Shown here: piece after piece, positions 22,344-35,054 of the stretch
How positions within the stretch are numbered: position 1 is the stretch's first letter
Layout of the letters: the number at the start of each line of letters is the position of its first letter
Assembly: GCA_964006375.1 (NCBI GenBank)
Contig: OZ023269.1
Span: 1,860,001 to 1,924,000, forward strand
Length of the DNA: 64,000 bases
DNA from: Tillus elongatus
Lineage: Eukaryota; Arthropoda; Insecta; Coleoptera; Cleridae
Direction: 5' to 3'
Translations under genes and position numbers: made by a program
The notes under the pieces: generated by a model
Seen by the model: only the letters and a program-made list of their open reading frames with translations
What the model was told of the DNA's origin: nothing
Databases searched by the model: none

Positions 22344-23335
22344 GGTGTGCGAACCCATGTTTTGTTCGAACCGAACTATGAACGAACCCAAGCAAATATG
22401 TTGCCTCGAACTTCGAACCTCTGAAATAGTATGTCTAAGGTTCACAGTCGAACTTCGAACTTCTTAGAAATTCAAAATCGAACATCGAACTACCCAAAAT
22501 TCTTCAGTGTTCATATATCGTTTCCTTAAATACAAAATTGTGGAATATTGTAACATACAATATTTTATATGTAAAAGATTCCCACTCTTTTTACAAAAAG
22601 GAAGGATTCGACAAATTTGCAGGTTGATTGGGTGAAAATGCCTTCCGGTTCTGATCGTTGTGGAGATGGGTCAACGTTAAATCAAAAACACAAAATATTT
22701 GAAACTTTTTTTAGATTTTTAGATCTATAGATAAGCTCAGTTATAAATATGTTCTTGTTTGGTATTGGCTAGGCAGTTTTAGCAAACATATTGGGAGGGT
22801 TCAAAGTGAGCATGATAGGTATAGAATAACCACTTACAAGTTAGAACTGTCTCCTGATTGTGAATATTTAACTGTTTTGGCTCACTGTGTAATAAAGCAT
22901 GTTGAAACCAGTGTTTTCCAAAGGTAATCTGTAACACAGCCATCATAATGTTGTTACTGAAATAGGTGTTGGGAGGCTAGGATATACAAGCAAAATAATT
23001 CTGTGACTACTAAATGGCTGCGTCGTGTCTCAATGTGTCCCATCTACTGTCAAAAATATGCATGAGTGAAATCTCCTGAAACTACGCTATCGACTCAATG
23101 AGTTTAAAGCGCCGCTACCGAGTTAAAGGGGCCGCAACTTCGCTACTTTTGGCAACATTCAATGCCTGTAAAGTTAAATTTCGAAGTATTTTTGAGCAAC
23201 GAACTTCGAACTATTTTGAAGAATTACATATTTCGAACTTCGAACTATTTCAACATCGATAGTGCGAACATATTTTCGAACCGAAGGTCCGGTTCGAGTT
23301 CGGGTTCGGTTCGGAATTTCGAAGCTTCGCAAACC

Positions 23336-23339
<4 letters not shown>
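22340..23339. mobile_element. hAT-like non-autonomous DNA transposon, 1,000 bp
   Basis: The ends TAGAGGTGTGCGAA and TTCGCAAACCTCTA are inverted repeats (13 of 14 match). Subterminal regions on both sides are dense in TTCGAA and GAACTTCGAA motifs in both orientations, as hAT elements often have. The flanks ATATATAT on both sides fit the 8-bp duplication of hAT elements, although inside a TA array this cannot be proven. No transposase frame is visible in the interior, so it is probably mobilised in trans. Confidence 0.75.

Positions 23340-23416
<77 letters not shown>
23340..23416. repeat. (TA)n microsatellite right of the hAT-like element
   Basis: Alternating TA followed by a short (TG)n run (23,417-23,427). 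Confidence 0.97.
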
Positions 23417-23419
<3 letters not shown>

Positions 23420-23427
23420 GTGTGTGT

Positions 23428-24199
23428 TCAAGTAAAAGGATGGCTTTGGTACAGATTTGTGGTAAAGTAGCATAAGGCAGTCATTTAAAACATCGTAGGC
23501 CGAAAAAAATGTACTGTTCTGATTTTTTGGGATGTTGTTAGGATAGAGATCGATAGTGTAAAACCACGTTTGCAGCTTCGAAAGACCTGTACTAACTTCG
23601 TTGTGCTCGAAAAACTTCGAAATTTTCGAACTTTTTCCAGTGTTTTGCCTATAACTTCCAGAAAGTGCATCCTACGCAAAAAGTTATTCTGTGCGCCTTT
23701 AAAGGAAACAAAATTTTCTACAATTGAAGAGCAACCGCAGGTTTGTAGGCCCAACAGATCCCGAGATACAATACTTCAAAAATTGGCAATTTTTTCCAAA
23801 AGAACCGGAAACGTCCGTTGGGACTTCACCGGCCCCTTGATGCAAGGGGTGGTATCTCCTCGGGCGTGAAAAAAATCCTTTACTATCACGTAAATGAAAA
23901 TTCCACTACCACCTACCATATTGCAAGTATACCACACCAGCCAACTATGAAAGAGTTGGCCAGCTCTAATATGTATGAAAAAATTAGGTAAATGTTAAAT
24001 TCCTGTAATAGAAAATCCACGCAAATTGTCTATTATTACAACGAAGCGGTAGGTATGTAATATTAGGCTTACCTTTACGCACTTTGCTAGACAGTCATGT
24101 TTTTTTTAAGACCTAGGTTCCTCTGACGACTGTTTTTGGGGTTACGGAGACTCCTAGTTGTCGGATTAGATAGATAATGCATGTTTGTAAGAAAATAAA
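23428..24199. other. Unassigned stretch
   Basis: Two overlapping open frames on opposite strands (23,485-23,754 and 23,570-23,869) have no recognised motif. The part near 23,570-23,640 is rich in TTCGAA-type motifs, as in the preceding hAT-like element. Confidence 0.4.
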
Positions 24200-24204
24200 C
24201 GCAG

Positions 24205-24512
24205 GACTCAGCAACTGCGTTATGGTAGCGATTTTTCATAAAATGTTTCTTTCTATAGCTTAATTTACTATTAACCTAAGGTTCTTTGGCCAGGAAACCA
24301 GTTTTTTGGGCACATTTTAGGTTTATTTTCGGAAGATTTTTGTATATTGTCAAACAATAAAGTTATTTTGATGAAATATGGTATATTGTTTCTCCTATAT
24401 AGGTTATACTGGTAACCAAATTTGATGCAAGCTTTCTTAAAAAAAATTATATTTCCTATTAAAAACATTTTTATGAAAATTCACTACTATAACGCCCTTG
24501 CTGCGTCCAAAG
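24205..24512. repeat. Family A end unit, solo copy
   Basis: About 308 bp with diverged inverted ends (CAGCAACTGCGTTATGGTAG on the left, CTACTATAACGCCCTTGCTG on the right) and the internal AAAGTTATTTTGATGAAATA and GTTATACTGGTAACC motifs of the unit at 16.5-16.8 kb. Confidence 0.8.
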
Positions 24513-25144
24513 ATTATTTTTTTTGATCTCACGGGAGTCAAAGCACAAAAAAATGGAGAAGTAATTTTAATTAATCATTGTCCTTATTAATACGAAAATT
24601 ATGTAGGTGTATTTGTTTATCATCAGCAACGTTCAATTAGTGTTTTTAAGTGGTGCAATGTTGGTTGCGTAAATATATTACCCTACATCAATAAAATCTA
24701 CTAATATAATAATAAAAATGTAAATATCCTTGGTCTACAAAGGCTTGTTTAGATGTCCCATTAGGTATTTTAATGCTATCTTAAAGTGCATTATACAGAC
24801 TAATAAGCACAAAGAAGAGTGTTTTAGTTTCATTTTCAGTTTCAAAGTGATGGACTATTATCAAGCAACCAACAATACTCTCTTCATTGTTCCTCTTAAA
24901 CTGACTGTTTTTAGCAACTAATAAAACTGAATGTTTTTAGGTCACAGAATCATTTTCGTTGAAAATTCTGGCAGAGAACTTTCTATTATATTGTTGATAT
25001 CACGGTTGCGTCACAAGCAAGCTAATTACAATTAAATACAACATCCTGTGATATTTTAAACGATTTAAAATGTTTAATAAGCCACTAGCCTTAAAAACTT
25101 AAAAAGTAAATCCACAGAAATCTGCGTTTACAAATAATAAGAGA
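24513..25144. other. Unassigned AT-rich stretch
   Basis: A 63-codon open frame at 24,730-24,921 has no recognised motif. No repeats seen. Confidence 0.4.
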
Positions 25145-25243
25145 TTCGGACTTTTTTTTAGTGAATTTTTATTTTTTTAAATTTACTAATATATAGGTAT
25201 CATTTTTCAAATGAGCGCAAACTAGGACCCCTAGAACCCTTAT

Positions 25244-25382
<139 letters not shown>

Positions 25383-25573
25383 TTGGATAAAATTTGGCAA
25401 GTACCTTTCTTTTATTAATGGCTTGGATGAGTTCGTTATCCAGGAAAATCGGACAAGGTTTTCCGGAAAAATTTTGAGTTGTCTTAAGAAAAAAAACTTT
25501 TCTCCGAAAATTACAAAGCCATTTTATATCAAATTTGGTGGATATGTTGCCTTGGGAAATACCTTTTTTTTTC

Positions 25574-26537
25574 TTAGGGCTCGTCCGCGGCCTTGCCGCC
25601 CCGATAGCACTACAACCTTTGGTTGATTGTGCATACCCTTAGTCTTACTCCACCCATTCCAAAATCACTGTGCCTTGAACTAGTCTGCACAGCGATTGGT
25701 AGAGTGAAGTTTTATATTGCTCTGTCTCCGGTCTAGACTGACCGTAGATCAGTTGTCTTTTGCGGTCCAGAGCTTTACACTCGCAAAAGATGTGCTGGGC
25801 TAATTCCTCCCCCTCGCCACAGAGTCCGCCCTTCGAACCGCCCCATTTTATGCACGTGTTTCTTGACCGTCATGTGTCCCGTCAAGAGACCTGTTGTATT
25901 TCTGAGCTGTCCTCTGCTAAGATTTAGCAGCTCCACAGCTCTCAACTGAGTCCGTCAATTATTGACTTCCCATTTCTGAGCCCTGGACAGTCCGCCCAGT
26001 ACACCCTGTGTTGGTTTCTGACCCAGGACTTAATGGCTCCCCTGGCAGTGCTCTTTGACACGCCCAGAGCCGGTTCTGGTCCCATAAATGGTTCTGCTGA
26101 CCCTCTCTTTGCGAGACTGTCAGCTTGTTCATTGCCTTTGACCCCCGAGTGACCCGGCACCCAGATGAGGGTCACCTCATTCTGCCCAGCCAGGTCGCTC
26201 GTCTCGTCTCGGCACTCACTCACCAGCCAGGAATTTACCCGTGGGCTACTTAGTGCCTTAAGGGATGCCTGGCTGTCTGTGGCTATGGGGATCCGCTTGT
26301 TGGTGTAGCCCCTCCTCTTGTTCTCCCGCACACAGTGCAGGATGGCGTACATCTCGGCCTGAAACACCGTTGCATGGGCTCCGAGGGAAATACTATGACT
26401 TACCCTCGGTCCTTCCGAGTAAACACCTGCCCCCATCCCACGCTCCCCGCCGGATCCGTCCGTGAACCAGACGAGCACGTCCCGTGGTATGCCCGGCGTC
26501 TCCTCCCGCCATGCCTCGTGGTCGAGGATTTCCACTG
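25574..26537 (-). mobile_element. R1/I-type LINE fragment, second copy
   Basis: Same family as 18,998-20,620, in reverse orientation. The 3' terminus (GAGCCCTAAG then an A-run on the minus strand) lies at about 25,574. The copy is 5'-truncated inside the RNase H region at 26,537. Confidence 0.9.
25942..26535 (-). pseudogene. LINE RNase H domain, second copy
   Basis: A 197-codon open frame runs from just before the RNase H domain. It keeps WFTDGSGGERG, QAEMYAIL, IATDSQASLKAL and GHSGVKGNEQAD. It ends with TGA after IIDGLS, the same codon as in the copy at 20.2 kb. Beyond the stop, a deletion of about 4 nt relative to the other copy disrupts the zinc-knuckle part. Dead copy. Confidence 0.88.
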
Positions 26538-26595
26538 AATTGAGTTCTTCAAATATAAAGCATTTAATGAAAATTCACTACTATAACGCACTTTC

Positions 26596-27715
26596 TGCGT
26601 CCCGAACTTTTATTATTTTGAGATTGATAATTACAGAGAAATACTTGGTTCTCGGGTTCAGAATTTGTTGAAATTGCAGAGATGTCTGCCGCTTGATGGT
26701 GTTGTGGTATTTACAGTAGGGCGTCTACCTGGGTCATTATCACAGTCATCGGTCGGATTGGTGAGGTTTCCGTTATTCTGGTACCTGGTATCTTATCAAC
26801 CTAACTAACGATCCAACTTCGTGGAAATTTCGCAAAAACGTTTTTTCACGTAAATTCACGCAATTTTTTTTACAAAAATTCACTCAAACAAAAATTGATT
26901 TATTGGGAAAATAATTTACTATCAGGTTTCTTTATCAAAATTCGTTAAAAAAATTGTTGCAACGAAAATTAACTGGTACATTTTTACGAAGTCGTTTTAA
27001 AAAGTCCTTCGCACAAATTCTAAAAAAATATTTGTTTTAAAAAAAGCGCAAAAATTGGTGACAAAACATTTTTACAAAAAATTAACTAAAGAAAGTTTTC
27101 TACAAGCATCAGACTCTGACGAGATAACAAACCGATCACCCATCCAGGAATTGACTGTGCCTGACGTTGCTGAACTTCAATTAAGCAACGCCATCCGGTA
27201 TCCGAACTTCGGGACCCAGTAGCCGCTCATATTTGCATATTACAAGTTGTTAGAGATACTTACGTTATCAACCCTGCCAATTTGAAGTTTCACCTGACAT
27301 TTGTCAATTATATGTAAAAAGTTTCCGAAAATGCGCTGCCATAACGCATTTGCTGCACGTAAGCTTTTATTGCTGGTTATATATAGTTTATCAGCTTATC
27401 GATTCGTTTACCAAAGAGAAAGTTAAAAAAAAACAATATAATACTTTTAAATTTCAACTATAATACAAGCTGCTGCCAAAACATTTCTAGTTCAAATAAC
27501 TTTTCTTCAAACACTTTAATTAAACGAACAGCAGCTGTGGAAAAAAAACTAAAATAATATTTTGTATTTCACACCCTGTATCTCTTAACTATTAACGTTT
27601 GGACTAAACTAATTTTGGCTAAATCGAATTTTTTTACCTTATGAATATACCCATGAATTTTGGCCCATTACCTCGGGATTACAGGGTGATATAAACATAT
27701 AGAAATAAAAAAAGT
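26596..27715. other. Mostly unassigned, with spaced AAAATTCAC-like motifs
   Basis: From about 26,820 to 27,110, motifs such as AAAATTCACT, AAAATTCGTT and AAAATTAACT recur every 20-40 bp, as in the blocks at 36.6-36.9 and 53.8-54.6 kb. A decayed family A end (GCGCTGCCATAACGCATTTG) lies at 27,331-27,352. The rest is unassigned. Confidence 0.45.
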
Positions 27716-28673
27716 TTGGACGCAGCAAGTGCATTATGGAAGTGAATTTTCATAACAAATTTTAATAGCAAATATGCCTCTTTAATGCAAGCAGCCATCA
27801 ATTTGGTCACCGGTATAACCTATATAGTAGAAAAAATTTACCATATTTTATCAAAATAACTTATTGTTTAAAAATGTACAAACATTTGCCGAAAATAAAC
27901 TTAAAATTTTTGCGAAAAAACTCGTTTCCTAGCCGACGAACATTAGATTAATAGCAAATTGAGCTATTGAATTTTGAAGAATGTAATCAAAATTCGCTAC
28001 CAAAACGCACTTACTGCGTCTCGATTTTTTTACAAACGTGCATCATGTTTCGACGAAAAATGCAAAAATGCAATAAGGAATCTTCCAAAAAAAATTGTAG
28101 GTATCACCAACGACTTATGGGCCATCCTGTGATTATCAAAATAATTTTATAAGATGCAGCTCAAGACACCCTATAAGTAACGTATACAATTTTGTCTCTT
28201 ATCTTGCATAATAACAATTATATTGAGCTTTACCGTAGAAATGCGTCACCCTGTATATATGTTAACAGAAAGTAAACCCGGATATGGATTCTAGGGGGCC
28301 TAGTTTGCACTCATTTGAAGAAATCTTTTTAGAATTCAAAAGCCGCGGTCTCTTCAATAACAAATTTTTTCTACGAAAATTATTTAAAAATTATAGACCG
28401 TTAAACCATAAACTTCACTAAAACTACTGCCAAAGCATCAGAGAAAGTGTCTATTTGAAATGAATTTTCTGGAAATATTTTATTACAATGAATGGGAATG
28501 ATGGTTGAAGCTGAAACTTTAGGGTTTACAGAACACTCTAAAAAGTTGTCCATTTTGACGTTTCAAATCGCGACTTTTTACGTTTTGAGGAAAACCCCAA
28601 TTTTTTTTCTTTAAATGCCTCTAACTTTTTTGTCTTCAAACTTACAGACCTAAATTTTAATAAGCGGTTTACC

Positions 28674-28676
<3 letters not shown>

Positions 28677-28761
<85 letters not shown>
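28677..28761. repeat. (TA)n microsatellite
   Basis: Perfect TA array followed directly by ATTGAAACTGAACC of a minus-oriented left block. Confidence 0.98.
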
Positions 28762-28763
<2 letters not shown>

Positions 28764-28889
28764 GAAACTGAACCTGGATATGGGTTCTAGGGGCCTAGTT
28801 CGCGCTCATTTCAAGAAATGTTTTCTAAATTTAAAAGTCGGGATCTCCTGAATGGTGAATTTTTTTAAGGAAAATTCACTAAAACAAGC

Positions 28890-29200
28890 AATTGTGAAGC
28901 CACGGGAAAAGTCTACGACTGTATTAAATATGGAACGGTCTCACTAAGTTAGGGCAAGAACAAACAACCAGATATGCTGTTTAAATTGAATTAAGCCTTA
29001 AAACTTTCATCTCCTCTTTATCAGATTATTTTTGATACAAAAACTAGCTAAAAAATTCATCGAAATAACAACAATCTGATTAGATAACGGTAAAGTGAAA
29101 TGAGAAAAAATAAAGTCACTCAATAGGATTAGAACTCGTCATGTAGGAGTCCATTATCCGATGTACACGCCTTAGCCAACTTGGCTACGCTCGAACATGT
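28890..29200 (-). repeat. tRNA-derived SINE-like module, copy a
   Basis: The minus-strand head (about 29,200-29,115) reads TAGCCAAGTTGGCTAAGGCG, a good A box, then GAGTTCTAATCCT, a B-box-like sequence about 40 nt further on. This is a tRNA-like Pol III promoter. A unique tail with TTATCTAATCAGATTG follows and is shared with the modules at 37.7, 40.7 and 54.6 kb. The head does not fold as a normal tRNA, so it is not annotated as a tRNA gene. Confidence 0.7.
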
Positions 29201-29724
29201 ATGTACTAGCAGGTATATCCCGTAATACATGCTAATCGTCTAACGTCTACTATTTACACAAAACAATTTTGATTTACAATGCTTATATTTTAACGAAATA
29301 TAGGAAAATAACGACTTAGACATATATCTAGGACCTCGTTAGTCATTTCCTGTCGTATTTTTCACTCACATTCGTACTCCTACTATCATAATTATGAATT
29401 TTGACGTTTTAACTTTCTTGGATCAGATTTATGTAATTAAAAAGTAATTTACCTCTAACTTTTTGTCTTTAAAGATATAAATCTGAATTTTGGTACATAG
29501 AAGAGTCTTTATGACAAAAACCAACATACCAAATTTGATTGCCACTACCTTGTTATTTCCGGAGATATAATTTTTTTTCGAAAGAAAACACAAAATTTTC
29601 CAGGAAAACCTGGGCAGATTTTCCTGACTAACGAACTTATCCAAGCCAATTGCAAAAGGAAGGTATGTACCAATTTTGATTGAAATCGGCCCATTATTTT
29701 TTGAGTGATCGGTGTGATACATAC

Positions 29725-29736
<12 letters not shown>

Positions 29737-29818
<82 letters not shown>
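29737..29818. repeat. (TA)n microsatellite
   Basis: Preceded by four CATA repeats. Lies between right block and left block of a minus-oriented family A copy. Confidence 0.98.
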
Positions 29819-29820
<2 letters not shown>

Positions 29821-29940
29821 AAACTAACCCTGGATATGGGTTCTAGGGGGCCTAGTTCGCGTTCATTTGAAGAATTTTTTTCAAAATTCCAAAGTCGGGA
29901 TCTCCTCATTAGTGATTTTTTTTAAAGAAGATTCACTAAA

Positions 29941-31559
29941 ATGTCCGCGGATATGGGTTCTGGGTGGACAAGTTCGGGCTGATTTGAAGAAATTTTTCAA
30001 TTATTAAAGTATTGATCTTTTCTTTAGCGGATTTTCTTCGAAAATTTGCCTAAAAGGAAAATGCAGACCAATAGAGCAGGTTATGCAAAACATGACGCAA
30101 CTGATGAAGCGCGGAAGCCACGACGAGATAAAAAGAAGAGCTGAAGACCTAGTCATGGTTGTGGTAACAAGGCGACATCGCCATTAGACTGTGATCATGA
30201 GGAGTTATACTCCATTATTTAAATTACTTAGTGATTTTACTTCTATTTGAATTTGTTAGTTTGCTACAATCGACTATTCTACTAAGTGTAGGTTGGTATT
30301 ATTTGCTTTTTCCAGTACTTCCTGCTCGAAATTTTAAAACAAAATGGAGTGGTCTGGAATGCAATTATCGTGGAGAGAGCTAGATTGACCCTACATTACA
30401 TCTCACTCAGGGACTTTAAGTGAAATCTATTCGAAGTTTGAGTAGTACGTAGTTTTAAGTGATAGTTTATAGTGCAGAAATTTGAATTATCAAGCTTTAA
30501 TTAATCATAAGCTCAAGCAGAATAATATACAGTTTTGTTATAGTATCCACTCTCTCACAAAAGCAAAAGATTTGGCTGTTTCTATAAGATGAAAATCAGT
30601 TTGCAGAAGTGGACTTAGCATTGTAGAGAATAGCACTTTAAGCATAACTTCTCAGAGTTCAGGAATTTTAGGCAATGAAGCTTGAATGTATACCAAACAT
30701 AACTGAATGGCCCTCGTATTACATATTTTATAATCTAGCAAACAATAAGGGTAATATTTCATTAGTGGATTTATCTCTGAAACAACTTTAACAGTTATGT
30801 TGCCTGTAGTGCACCCTCTTGTTACATTTACCGGTATTTATGAATTTTGCTATGTAACGTCTACATTTTAAGTACCCTGAATAACTTGCTCTAATTCCAA
30901 ACATAATAATTTACCACCAAATCCCGCCGTAAGTTACTAACAATGCAGTTGCATTTTATTCTTAGTGGAGGTGTGAAATTACATGAATTAGCAATAAATT
31001 TTGAAAACTACATGCGAAGTTTATCTCTCAGCTTTATGTGAGCGCATAAATATGGACAAATCCCTGTTACACGATAAAATGGTTCATCTATGCCCGTTAT
31101 ATTTAAAGCTTATACCTACTTTATTTAAAGTGGTCTTTGTTCGTCTTTCAAGTACCAGGAAACTGAAACAAGATTTGTTTAACAGCCAAAATGTAACTTA
31201 AATAATCATCGACTGTCAGGCTTTGATTTAACTCCAATTAACCTCACTTTTGCCACCATTTGGCAACGTTTTATCTAACAAATATATCATCTATGTAAAA
31301 ATTGAAGAATATAAATTATCTAACTATAGTTGCTTGGGGTTTATTTTGATTCTACCCAAAGCTATGTAAAAGCTCTACACAAAATAAGAAGACTATCTTG
31401 AAAGGATCAGTATTTTCTCCAGATACTTTTACTGGAGACATCATGCATAATACTCTTCTTAGTGAAGCAAAACTAACCATTTTTCAGTTAATTTCGCTAA
31501 GGCCTTTAGAAGCTCAACTAGATGCCGAAATACTAGTCAAAAATCCACCCATGAACTAC
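29941..31559. other. Mostly unassigned
   Basis: 29,941-30,055 is a further, decayed left-block copy (GGATATGGGTTCTGG). The rest has no repeat or coding signature that I recognise; a 66-codon open frame at 31,001-31,201 is unremarkable. Confidence 0.4.
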
Positions 31560-32243
31560 ACCAAGAATTAATTGAGAGAGATTTACAAAGCAGATTAGCA
31601 TTTTGTGAATGGGCCAAATCGTAAATTAATAAAGTATCTGATTTCTTTGATTTCGTTTTATTTGGGGACGAGGCTACATTTACGAAGAATGGAGGGGTTT
31701 ACAGGCTGAATTTTATTACGCCACATCTAAACCACATCTAGTACGAACACAAAGCCAAACAAGATGGTCATTGGATGTTTCGGGTGAAGTTTTAGGGGAT
31801 CGGATAATAGGACCACACTTTTTTGAAGGAATAGTAAATGGTGCAGTTTATTTAGGTATCCTTCAAAATCATTTACCAATGATTCTGCAAAAAGTTCCCC
31901 CCAACATCCGGCAAGGCATGTGGCTTTTGCACGATGGCGCAGCTGTACACAATACAGGTCATATTCAGGGCCACCTTAATAATTATTTTCCGCAAAGATG
32001 GATAGGCAGAGGGTGACCTGTACATTGGCCAGCTCGGTCACCTGACTTAACAAATGTGGACTTTTGTGTGGGCCTATCTTAAGGGAATCGTATATAAGAA
32101 ACGCGCAGCAACAAAATAAGATATGAAAACTACAATTACAGAAGCGTTCTGGTTCAATGCTGCGAAACGTAAGTCGGTGATTTAAGAACCGACTACAACA
32201 TTGTATTGATGTTGGTGGGGGTCACTTTGAAAACCTTATGTGA
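31560..32243 (+). pseudogene. Decayed DD41D mariner-type transposase
   Basis: Successive pieces read RDLQSRLAFCEWAKS, then VLFGDEATFTKNGG (first Asp), then DRIIGPHFFEG, WLLHDGAAVHN (second Asp), YFPQRWIGRG, stop, WPARSPDLTNVDF (third Asp), and finally CIDVGGGHFENLM and a stop. The spacing between the second and third Asp is again 41. Several stops and frameshifts (for example TGA after WIGRG, and a frame change near 32,170). No inverted repeats identified. Diverged from the intact element, so a separate lineage. Confidence 0.88.
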
Positions 32244-32366
32244 TTAATTTAATGTTTTTATTACCAGATTAGTCTTTATTGTTTTATTTGTCTTGTTATA
32301 ATTATTGTTATCATATTTCATTAAACTTGTACGGAGCAGTTTGGGTTAAATGTAATGCCGTGAAAT

Positions 32367-33915
32367 ACTTAATTTCAACAACACACCACGAGGGCTTACA
32401 GCCTAAATACTATCGTACCGTGGGTGTCGACAAGGAGGAATGAGGCAACGCGTTAATTCTGGACTTGAAGGTTTGGAGATTAGGAGGAGAAGCAAAAACA
32501 TGTGCCGGCAAGGAATTCCACAACTTGGAAGTCCTCGGGACAAAAGAGCGGGAATAACAATATGTTCTATGTCTGATGGCCTGGACAGTAAAACGGTACA
32601 TTCGCTGTTTCCCTGGTAGATCTGTTGAGGGCAGCAGGTGGAGAACTATGGAAGAAAGATCCTCTGAGCATTGCCCTTGCAGATATCTATAAGAGAGAGG
32701 TCACCAACGGCACGTCGGGATGGCGGCCTTTGGGTGAGGGTAGGGTCACCGATGAAACGTATAGCTCTCTTCTGATTGGAGTCCAGGATAGCGAGTGTAG
32801 AAGCGGCAGCGGCACCCCAGATGTGGGAGCAGTATTCGAGGTTTGGCCCTATTTGTGAAGTATATACGGTATAGATATTAGCTGATGAAAAGTGTTTGCG
32901 AGCCCGGAAGAGGAAACCTAATTTCTGAGCTGCCACTTCTGCATTTGATGTGACATGTTGGTTCCAATTGAGATTTTGATCCACAGAAATGCCAACAAGT
33001 GAAAAGGACTCATTACTTTGAATAACCTGGTTGTTCATTGTGATGGGTCTAGGGCTGGTGTATCTCTTATCAGATAGAAAGCAAAGCTGAGATTTGGTGG
33101 GGTTGATTGTACAAGATTTCTACTTCCACTGTCTAATATTTTTTGGAGATCCACGGAGACAGAACCCTCCATCAGTCTGCGATCCTCATCGAATTGGGCT
33201 AAAGAGACAGGCTTAGAATATTGTATATTTGTGTGGAGGGTGCTGTCGTCCGCGTAACTGTGAACTGGGTTGGATATGCTAGAGAGGTCATTGATGTGAA
33301 GAAACAAAGTAGGGGCTAAAGCTGAACCTTGAGGAACTCTTGCATTAATTGGAAACAGTTTAGAGAAATGACCATCCACAACAGAAATGCTCCGGTTGGA
33401 GAGGAAAATTGCTGTGCAGGTACAGAGTTTTGGTGGTATAGATCGGAAGTTTATTAAGCAGCGCTGCGTGCCAGACTTGGTCGAATGCTTTGGATATGTC
33501 TAGAGAGACAATCTGGGATTCACCGTGTAGTTCCATAGACTTGTTCCAAGAATGGGTGACAAAGGAAAGGAGGTCGGCAGTTGATCTGCGCTGACGGAAT
33601 CCATATTGTCTGTCGTGCATTAGACTGTGTTTTTCAAGAAATTTTAGTAATTTGGTGTTTATATACTTTTCCATCACTTTAGAGACGACTGAAAGGAGAG
33701 AAACAGGCCTGTAGTTGCTAGGAAAAGCTTTGGATCCTTTCTTGTGGACGGGTTGTACACGAGCAGTTTTCCAGTTACTAGGGAATATGCCTCTATTGTA
33801 AGATGTCTTAAACAGACGAGTCAGGACAGGAGCAAGTTCTGATGCGCATTTTTTGAGAACAACTGCTGAGATCTCGTCAAGGCTAGAGGCTTTCCTGGTA
33901 TTAAAAAAAGAGGTT
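32367..33915 (-). mobile_element. 5'-truncated LINE, copy 2
   Basis: Same family and 3' terminus as the copy at 1.5-2.9 kb, but it starts slightly further upstream in the RT (KASSLDEISAVVLKKC). The 5' truncation is near 33,915, next to an RT fragment of another LINE in opposite orientation. Confidence 0.9.
32410..33915 (-). pseudogene. LINE reverse transcriptase, copy 2, frameshifted
   Basis: Four frames in succession make up the protein. 33,360-33,944 gives the RT fingers and palm start (NYRPVSLLSVVSKVMEK, QYGFRQRRSTADLL, SLDISKAFDQVWH). 33,035-33,379 gives VPQGSALAPTLF and YADDSTLH. 32,646-33,038 gives LVGISVDQNLNW and the thumb. 32,410-32,601 gives the C-terminal FVPRTSKLWNSLP. The catalytic residues are kept, but at least three frameshifts make it non-functional. 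Confidence 0.9.
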
Positions 33916-33944
33916 CTTGGTTGGTATACCTGAATATAAGGCAA

Positions 33945-34205
33945 TGTATGCTGGACGTGTCTCGCTTTGTACCTTTGGCGATCTAGCGAAAGCTTTTCAC
34001 ACGGTTTCTAACGGGAAATTGTCAAAACTGGAAGATTATGGTGTGAGAGGTGTAGAATGTAATTTATTTAGGTCGTATTTAACTAACCAAAAGTAGAATG
34101 TCAGAGTAAATGCGGTTTTAAGCGAAGAGTCTGTTGTGTAGTTTGGCGTTCCTTAGGGTTCTTTCGTGAGCCAATATTATGTATATTGTATGTGAAAGAA
34201 ATACT
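33945..34205 (+). pseudogene. RT fragment of a different LINE
   Basis: Reads FGDLAKAFHTVSNGKLSK, then LEDYGVRGVECNLFRSYLTN, QK, stop, NVRVNAVLSEESVV, stop, FGVP. This aligns with the palm region (DLSKAFDTV...VPQGS) of CR1/Jockey-type RTs. The sequence differs from the LINE on its left, and in-frame stops show it is dead. Confidence 0.78.
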
Positions 34206-35054
34206 TTTCATCGAGTCTAGTGAGTATATATGTATAGTTAGTGAGAAAATCAAAAGGTGTCACCTCTAGATACTAAACCGCCTAAGTTGCCAACAGATGG
34301 CGCCTCAATTTGCACATTTTCAAAAACCAGCCAATAAGTGTCTGGGTTGGCTATTTCTTTAATTATTAATTAATTTAACTCCGTTTTTAAACTAACTATG
34401 TTTGCGATTCAGAATTTGTTTAACAACAGCAAATGGCCTTTTCCTCCAATTATTAACTATGAAACATGAATAGGTAGTTATGCAACCAAAAATACTGTTC
34501 TTTTGTCTAGATCAAATAATCCAGTAAGTAGATATTTAGCACAGTTAATAAGAGAATTAAAATCGCTCCAGGTACCAAATTGGCTAACTTCTCAACAGAT
34601 GGCGCTTCAAGTTACATAATTTTAAAAACAAGCCAAGGGGTATCTATAGATTGGCTATTTCATAATTATTATATTAATTGAGCTTTGTTATAACATAGGT
34701 ACAATTAATAATATCTTCAAATGAAATCAATTTATGCAAAATATATTGCTTCGAAACGTAACATTTTAGTAAAACTAAAATAAAGTATAATTTATTTTAA
34801 TTGATGTAAAAGTCGTGTATAAAGAAATAAAATTATTGATGTTACCTCACTGGAAAGATGGGAGTATTTTCAGAGTGTACGTTACCATAGTTGACCTGAG
34901 TAAAGAGATCATCAATAATTTTCTTACTAAGTTAAACGGTAGATTCCTTTCAATCAAGTTCACTTAAGAAATGGAAAACAATGACCAATTACCCTTCTTT
35001 GACGCTTTTAACATAAAAAATGTAGATAGATTATAATAAAAGTAGCTAGAATTT
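34206..35054. repeat. Direct repeat pair in otherwise unassigned DNA
   Basis: About 34,285-34,400 and 34,590-34,700 share CAACAGATGGCGC(C/T)TCAA, a CAAGCCAA/CAGCCAATA segment and TTGGCTATTTC. They are two copies of roughly 120 bp spaced about 300 bp apart. The rest is unassigned. Confidence 0.6.

Larger units (their letters stand above)
27716..29940 (-). repeat. Family A copy 9, composite long form with tRNA-like module
   Basis: Contains an end unit (27,716-28,020), long internal part, a left-block-like segment at 28,265-28,400, (TA)n at 28,677-28,761, a left block at 28,762-28,880, a SINE-like tRNA module (28,890-29,200), right-block sequence to 29,730, (TA)n at 29,737-29,818 and a left block to 29,940. 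The order suggests two tandem or nested copies. The part from 27,716 to about 29,560 is homologous to 36,505-38,400. Confidence 0.72.
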
